From contig NC_054744.1 in the NCBI RefSeq assembly GCF_018143015.1, positions 5,019,059-5,083,058 on the forward strand: a stretch of DNA of 64,000 nt, given 5' to 3'. The position numbers were made by a program, and so were the translations under genes. This document shows positions 58,054 to 64,000 of the stretch, one piece after another. The notes under the pieces were generated by a model, which ran no database searches, was not told the origin of the DNA, and saw only the letters and a list, made by a program, of their open reading frames with translations. The stretch comes from Lytechinus variegatus. Taxonomy: Eukaryota > Echinodermata > Echinoidea > Temnopleuroida > Toxopneustidae. Numbering within the stretch: position 1 is the first letter of the stretch; each line of letters begins with the position of its first letter.

Positions 58054-58610
58054 GTTAAAGGCACCCCAGAAAATCGTTGGTTTGAATCGATAGAAAATCA
58101 AAAAAGTTCATCAAAATTGGATGTAAAGTAAGAAAGTAACGACATTTTTAAGTTTCGCTTATTTTTCAGTTTATATGAACAACTCAGTGATATGCAAATG
58201 AGAGAGTCGATGTCTCTCACCATTTCTTTCGGTTTTTTATTGTTTGAATTATAATATTTCAGCTTTTACAGATTTGACAGTAATGACCAACTTGACTTAA
58301 CTATAAACTGGTAAAATGATGGTGTTCAGATAAAATTTTGTTTCAAATGACAATGCGGAGAAAACTAGAATGTTCATATTTCATACAATAAAATACAAAA
58401 GAAATAGCAAGTGGATGACGTCATCAGTCTGCTCATTTGCATACTTGGACAGGATGTGCACAATAAATGTTTTAAGAAGTTTGGTGATACTTTAAAATGT
58501 CACAACTTTTTTTTATTTTTCATCCGATTATGATGAAATGTTCAGTTTTATCATATCGTTGAATTTTTCACCTTTTATTCAAATCAACTATTTGTTGGGA
58601 TTAAAGCAGA
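58054..58610. mobile_element. ~550 bp MITE, octamer-bearing family (copy 3)
   Basis: It starts TTAAAGGCACCCCAGAAAAT and has GATGTAAAGTAAGAAAGTAA, TTTACAGATTTGACAGTAA, CAACTTGACTTAACTATAAA, CTCATTTGCATACTTGG and CAGGATGTGCAC, in the same order as 48911-49496. The right terminus is partly lost. Confidence 0.75.
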
Positions 58611-59156
58611 TACGAGCCAATAGCGCCATCTCGAGTCCTCAACTACTCATACCTGGCCAGTTTCCTTACCCATAATGCTAGTGTAGTCTGGTAATATAGA
58701 CCCACTTGAATTATATACATGCTAATTAACTACTCAATACATTTATACTGCAGCAATTATGTTACCAAGTAGCACAATTACTTTCCTCTCAAAACATTTT
58801 AGTTTCTCTATACAAATACAAACGGTTAATGTATTCTCTGTTGTATTTAGTAGATGTCCGAAATAAAGGATATTTTAAGACTATATTTTTATAACACACA
58901 GTCAATGAGAGACCACCCACAGTTGACTTCCCCTCGGAACATTCATATCAAATGCCATCTTTGCACCATTGCTTTGAAAATCAGATCACAGTGGTATAGT
59001 GAGCGCCGGTTTTAATATAAAACAGGTCTGTCTCATATTGCCTGAAGTTTTCTCTGACATTGCACCTTGCCGCCCACGTCTTAATAATGGCATACGTAGT
59101 TCATGATAATGGGACGCGTGGTTGTATGATCCCACGTGACCTGTATTATCTTAAGA

Positions 59157-59485
59157 TCAGGTCGGCCCGTCGCAGAAGACCGGTAATTCAATCCCGACGA
59201 TAATCCCGAGCTCCCAAAGGACCGCGATGGCGATGAATCCGAGGTAGACGACCATGCAGATGACGCCCATCTTGAAGTCCAGCTTCCATCCGTTCAGGTG
59301 GATGGCGAGGAGGATGAAAGCGACGGTGAGCAGGAGAGCGATGGTGGTGAAGACCAGCCCTTCGCTGGCGATCTCGACGGGTTGTTGGATGGCGACGCCG
59401 TAGATGAACCACAGCAGGCCCAGGCAGATGAACACTTCGAAGATATTGCTCCCGACAATGTTTGACAGGGCCATGTCACCGTATC
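59157..59485 (-). CDS. NCKX final exon
   Basis: Enters with GA completing a split Gly codon. It encodes [17 protein letters not shown], membrane segments [35 protein letters not shown] and [20 protein letters not shown], with NGWKLDFK between them, and a short C-terminus. It is distinctly GC-richer than its surroundings. Confidence 0.93.
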
Positions 59486-60375
59486 CTGAAAATAATACAT
59501 GAAATTTTGCATATTAGTAGTAAAAATAAATGTCATTACTCCAAAATGAATATTATTTCGGCTCCCGAAAAGAAATGAGCAGCAGCCCCCCCCCAAAAAA
59601 AAAAGTGTCATCGCTCCATTGTGCGGGGTGCGAAAAGAATGCATTTGGGAGCCTACCGTATTATTTTCAAATTTCATAGATGAAGAATAATAAAATAAAT
59701 ATACTAATAACAACAACAACAAGAATGATAATAATGGCTCGGCCTGGGATCTAACCCACGACTTCCCGTTCATGAGGCGGGCGTTCTACCACCGAGCCAC
59801 CAAGCTCGGTTTCGCCCTGCAGATGGAGGTGTTTCGATGCACTTATCATAAAAAAATGAGCGAGAGCGATAAAACATGTAAAATATGAATTTAAAAAATC
59901 TTGCCATATTGTAAGATTAGATTAGATTTGATACAAAAAGTCCTTTTTTGCTCGGTCCGTTCGCTGAAGACTATCTAGAAAATTGTTCCCCTTGTGTCAC
60001 GGTGCCCCCTAAAATTGTTGACTCACTAATAGTGACATGAACATCTCCCCCCCAAAAAAAAAAAAAAAAGATAATAATAATAATAAATGATAAAAATGAT
60101 ACTAAATAAATAAATGAACAAATGAAATAAAATATATAAATAAATAAGAATGAATGAATAAATAAATATATAAATAGATAAACAAATAATTAAATGATTG
60201 AATGAATAAATGAATAAATATATATTGAAAGAAATAAATCCCACATCTCAACTTGAGGGCAGTCTTGTCTTACCATCTCTTGCTACAAGGATACTAGCGA
60301 TGGCATCAGGTACGCTTGTCCCTCCCGCGAGCAAGGATATTCCCATCACTGTATCTGGTATATCAAGAGTGTATC
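59157..60375 (-). CDS. K+-dependent Na+/Ca2+ exchanger (NCKX, SLC24 family), last two exons
   Basis: Exons 60375-60274 and 59485-59157 join with phase 1 (acceptors tttccag and attttcag, donor gtaaga) and end in TGA at 59159-59157. They encode the alpha-2 repeat of the SLC24 family: [38 protein letters not shown] and [17 protein letters not shown], then two or three hydrophobic segments to the C-terminus [10 protein letters not shown]. Family members exchange Na+ against Ca2+ plus K+ across a membrane. The layout is nearest the NCKX3/4/5 type. The usual SNIFD is SNIFE here. The 5' exons, including the alpha-1 repeat, were not found between 60376 and 62990 and presumably lie beyond 64000. Confidence 0.93.
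59735..59808 (-). repeat. tRNA-Met-like pseudogene or SINE head
   Basis: On the minus strand a cloverleaf can be drawn: acceptor GCTTGGT/GCCGAGC, GGCTCGGTGGTAGAAC as D arm, anticodon arm CCCGC-CTCATGA-ACGGG (CAT), and T arm around GGGTTAGATCCC. Box B has A in place of the C of GGTTCGA, and a simple ATTATT-type tail follows, so a retroposed copy is likelier than a working gene. It lies in the NCKX intron. Confidence 0.6.
60055..60236. repeat. AAAT/GAAT-type simple repeat
   Basis: An A-run, then AATAAATAAATGAACAAATG-type degenerate tetranucleotides, in the NCKX intron. Confidence 0.9.
60274..60375 (-). CDS. NCKX penultimate exon, alpha-2 repeat
   Basis: 102 bp, bounded by acceptor tttccag and donor GATG|gtaaga. 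It encodes [20 protein letters not shown] and [13 protein letters not shown], with the GTSVPD motif whose Asp contributes to the cation site in this family. Confidence 0.93.
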
Positions 60376-60681
60376 CTGGAAACGGAGCATTGATAAACAT
60401 AATTTTCATTTTATTTCGTTAAATTCCATTTTCAATGATTACATGATAATACTGTCAAACCTGTCTATTGAGACGGCGAAATTATAACGGAAGAAGTGGC
60501 CACTGACTACAGATGGTCTAAATAGAACAGGTTCTCGTAGACCCATATTTCCTTTAAATTAGTGGAATATATATTTCCGCTATAGACAGGAGGCTACTAG
60601 GATATGTTTGACCATATAAGTAAACGATAGATATGTTGTGAATATTAAGTCCGACCTTTTTTTCGCACTATGGGCTATATA

Positions 60682-60852
60682 CAGCGGTGTACCCAGGATT
60701 TAGCAAAAGGGGGGCAAATTTTTTGGAGGATATTTCGTCCGCGAAAAAAATTGACAAGCAAATAAATATATATCTTCAACCACAAATAAAGGATTTCGGG
60801 TACGTCCCCTGCATCAGTTGTTTCGTCAGGTAACCTTAGGTACGCTAGGGTC
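60682..60852. mobile_element. Short GTGTACCCAGG element
   Basis: Left GCGGTGTACCCAGGATTTAGC with a G-run, right CCTTAGGTACGCTAGGG, inverted. The interior has AATTGACAAGCAAATA. Same type as 7863-8079. Confidence 0.55.
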
Positions 60853-60903
60853 TATATACCAGTAGTCATGGGCGGAAATCTGCCCCGAAAGGTAGGGGGG
60901 ACC

Positions 60904-62870
60904 ACAAGGGCGGATCCAGCCTTCGCCAATGGGGTGGGGCGATTTTTTCCGCCATAATTATGTTAATCCCCGATCAGCTGCTCGGAGATGATTTTTGTTT
61001 GTTTCATTGAAGGGGTAGTCCTCATGGTCACTTCTTAGCTTCATTCTTATAAATCAACATAAATATATATCATAATCCGTATTTATATATTGCAAGCGCG
61101 AAGCGCAAGCAAATTTTTGTGGGGGGGGGAATTTTATGTATTTTTCTCAAAAAATTGAACATTCTAGGCAATTTATTTTAACCTGAAAAAGATGTGTGTG
61201 CAACTAAATGATTACTACGAACGCAGGGTGCGAGCAGAAATGAACTAATATAAAAGGTACCTGTTAAAGACTGCTTGCAATTAGCCATGAAGGCGTTACA
61301 TACAATCTAATAAAGCTGAATTTTTTTTGAAATTTTACCTTAAAGAATGGAAATTCTATATAAGTACTTTCTGTAACTTAAACATAATATTATATAACTG
61401 GACAATTGATGTGGAGCTCGAGTGGAAAATTTTGAGATTTAGACCAAAGAACGAGACACTCTATTCATGTTCTGTAAATCATGAAAAGGATGAGTAATTG
61501 GGGGTCTTGCTTACATTAATAATGCGAGTGCAAAGTGCGGCCAGAAAATGTTCATATACGTTTAATTTGAACTGATCGAAAAGGTACTTGTTAAGCAGGG
61601 GCGGATCCAGCCTTCGCCAATGGGGGCGGATTTTTCAGCCATATTTTCCCCGATCGGCCGCTCGAAGATGATTTTTTTTTTGAAGGGGTAGTCCTAATAG
61701 TCACTTCTTAGCTTTATTCTTATGAATGAACATAAATATATAATAACATATTCCTTATTTATATAATGCTAGCGCAAAGTGCGAGCAAATTTTTTTTAGA
61801 AGTATAATCATGATAATGTATTTTTTTCCTAAAATTTTGAACATTTTGGGCAATGTTTGCTATCCTTTAAAGATGTGTATGTAAATGAATTATTACTACG
61901 AACGTGAAGCGCGAGCAGAAATGAACTGGTGGAAAAGGTACAAAAACTGCTTGTAGTTAGTCATGAAGACGTTACATATTTTAAAAAAAAATCAAATAAT
62001 GCGAGCGCAACGCGAGACCTATTTTTTTTTACATTTTAGCCTAATTAGGAATAAAAATTCAAAGCATTTTTTGTGATTTAAACAGATATTTAAATAACTA
62101 AACAATTGATGCGAGTGCGAAGCGCGAGCAGAAAAAAAATCGAGATTTATGCCTAAAAACGGACACTCTATTCATGTTTTGTAAGCCATGTAAAAAATGA
62201 GTAATAGGGGATCTTCCTACATTAATAATACGAGCACAAAGCGTGAGCAGAACAATTTTGATATTGTGATCTGAAACTGGATAATGATGTAAATATAGAG
62301 AACAAGTTGAGTATCTGAATAAACATGTGCGCTTGTTTACTTAGACCTAGAATCTATATAGGCATTCTAAATGTCTTTTATCATCAAAATCAAAGCGAGC
62401 GCGAAGCACGAGCTTAAACTATTTGATATTCCGTTCTGAAAAAAAGTCAATTTCAGCTCTATATTTCAAGTACTCTTTGGGAAAATTGTGAGATGGATAT
62501 GGATCGCACTTAATAAAGAGCTGATATTCTTCATTATTACTTGAGTTTTGACATAGGACCGGGACATCCTTAGGACATGTCATATGAAAATGATGACTAT
62601 CTTCCTATTCATCTGGCTAAGCGCGAGATGAAACAAAATGGACAATTTAATCATTAAATAATATTTATTTATTAATGCCCAATGGGGGTGAGAAATCTGA
62701 TGATATTATTTGTAATTATGAATAGAATGCATCAGTTAATATATTTTTTAACCCTTAATGCGAGCGCAAATCGCGAACCAAAATCTTTGATAAACTGTCA
62801 TGAAAACTAATATTGAGACATACCTAACTCGCCAATCAAATGCGAGCGAGTAGCGCTATCTGATACGTTT
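60904..62870. repeat. Hairpin-array elements in reverse, ~690 bp tandem duplication
   Basis: Two segments start alike with GGGCGGATCCAGCCTTCGCC at 60906 and 61600 and align for about 690 bp (GAAGGGGTAGTCCT, TTACTACGAACG, ACACTCTATTCATG). Motifs like GCGAGCGCGAAGCGCGAGC occur at about 61094, 61228, 61522, 61764, 61895, 61995, 62106, 62226, 62390, 62757 and 62838. Orientation is opposite to the copies at 46099 and 50938. Confidence 0.7.
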
Positions 62871-62989
62871 TGACAATCAGACTTAAAAAGGGATATTTTT
62901 AACAGAGCACATTTTAAAAATTCAGTTTGAAAATCACAAGTAATGAAAGTTCGATTTCCGAGGTGAATGTGTAATGTATATTGACTTCC

Positions 62990-64000
62990 AAACTTTTTTT
63001 TTCTTTTTCAAAGAAAGTCTTTATTCAATATTTCTCCACAACGCATATAAACAAATGCAAAATGTATGTGATACATCAAATTCAATATCATACATATACA
63101 CAATACATAATTTAAATAAGCTCGATGTGCCTCGATTCATCAAGATATACAATAAACTTATTTTGTTGCATGTGCATAGTTCGTTCTATCTCATGCTGAT
63201 ACTTTAATTTCTTTTGAAATGATGAGAATGATAAGTTTCCTTTTAAACATTTAGTTGAAAAGATAATATTTGGCATATAAAATATCAAAATTAAAAGAAG
63301 AATTTCCAGCTGGTATGCCAAATACAAAGTCATTGAAAGATAATTTTATTTCACTTTTAAGAGTGTATTTTTCAAAATCATCTAAAAATCGACGAGTAAG
63401 GGGACATTCCCAAAATAAATGAGCAATAGTTTCCGTGTATGCTGAACAAAAGGAACATAAATCAGAATGTGATATACCAACAGTTTTCAAGTACTTGTTA
63501 ACGCCAAGAATATTATGAAAAATTTTGTACTGAAAATATCTAAGCTTTGTTGAAAAAGTACATTTAAAAGGAATCATATAGATTTTGTCCCAAGTAACGA
63601 TTGGATCTGAAATAATACTTTTCCATTTGTTTTGTGAAATAGGAATTTTAAAAATTTTCTCAACACACGTTTTATGAATATATTTACACACTTTTGTTAC
63701 CTTGTTTATGTTATATATAATTTCCTCTTGGTAATTCACTTTCTTTTTAGGAGGTTCTTTGCAAACCATTTTCCATTCAATTGGTATGGCAGATATAACA
63801 GAATAATAATCAAGAAAATTACAATGAATATCAAACTTACGAACAAAATCAGAATGTGAGAGAAAGTTACCATCCTGCTTCAACAAATGATTTAACCTAA
63901 TAATACCTTTATCCAATCTTTTTTAAAAAGTAAAGAACCATTTACCTTGATACAAGAGTTATTCCATATAACCTGATTGTGAATAAACTCAGCAGGAGGA
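62990..64000 (-). mobile_element. L1/Tx1-like LINE, 3' end
   Basis: The minus-strand frame 63916-63251 encodes the C-terminal region of a LINE ORF2: LRYFQYKIFHNILGVNKYL, then a CX2C...HX4C zinc motif in DLCSFCSAYTETIAHLFWEC and PLTRRFLDDF. Upstream to the window edge the coding sequence continues in another frame (SLLFKKDWIK), so there is a frameshift near 63917. The 3' UTR ends with AATAAA (about 63022) and an A-rich tail near 62990. The reverse transcriptase domain lies outside the window. Confidence 0.8.

Noticed and set aside
63674-63859. + strand frame of 61 residues
   Set aside because: Shadow of the LINE ORF2 on the minus strand.
1-64000. CRISPR array, rRNA, or a prokaryotic operon
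   Set aside because: Tandem repeats here lack the short-repeat/unique-spacer pattern, and the genes are intron-split with GT/AG sites.

Overview
This window looks like nuclear DNA of a marine invertebrate deuterostome, most likely an echinoderm and plausibly a sea urchin. That is an inference. It rests on large introns with GT/AG boundaries, an AT-rich background packed with nested short DNA transposons, several tRNA-derived SINE families whose tails end in GCGCTATATAAATGC-like sequence, and a DIRS-type retroelement. Bacterial gene organisation, CRISPR arrays and rRNA are absent.

Layout. (1) 1-4477: AT-rich DNA upstream of the first recognised exon, with SINE tails but no exon I can recognise. 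(2) 4478-14723, + strand: the 3' part of a receptor-type tyrosine kinase gene in six exons with compatible phases, then the stop, a GT/CT-rich 3' UTR and an AATAAA. The ATP-binding lobe is missing, so the 5' exons lie outside the window or were not recognisable. The catalytic loop reads HGD instead of HRD and the APE position reads SLE. The 3' end of the first exon, with its splice donor, is repeated three more times in the following intron. The introns hold layers of terminal-inverted-repeat (TIR) elements and a SINE. (3) 14858-17021: short palindromic elements and a SINE. (4) 17022-23573: a DIRS-like retroelement with inverted termini and an internal complementary region. Its termini are almost identical while its coding region is broken up. 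(5) 23574-30600: a long polypyrimidine tract, a foldback element, a GAT microsatellite and a broken Pogo-like transposase between two TIR elements. (6) 30619-36059, + strand: a chain of exon-like blocks with matching phases, product unknown, mixed with tandem arrays of 155-165 bp period that carry perfect AGGTCA direct repeats. (7) 38232-42345: a 4.1 kb unit with inverted arms of about 310 bp. (8) 42640-58610: almost entirely non-autonomous DNA elements, including two 1.0-1.1 kb copies of a family whose interior repeats a GC hairpin every ~110 bp, and a 243 bp near-perfect palindrome at a SINE. (9) 59157-60375, - strand: two exons encoding the C-terminal part of a K+-dependent Na+/Ca2+ exchanger of the SLC24 (NCKX) family. 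(10) 60682-62990: more hairpin-array elements. (11) 62990-64000, - strand: the 3' end of an L1/Tx1-like LINE.

Only two host genes are recognised with confidence, the tyrosine kinase and the NCKX exchanger. Both are partial and nothing shows that they work together. Most of the window is transposon-derived. The most unusual structures are the repeated exon end in the kinase, the DIRS element with its circular-junction signature, the hairpin-array elements, the class of palindromic elements sharing a (G)GGCCCGTTTCATAAAG-like terminus but not interiors, and the tandem arrays with nuclear-receptor-like DR1 motifs.
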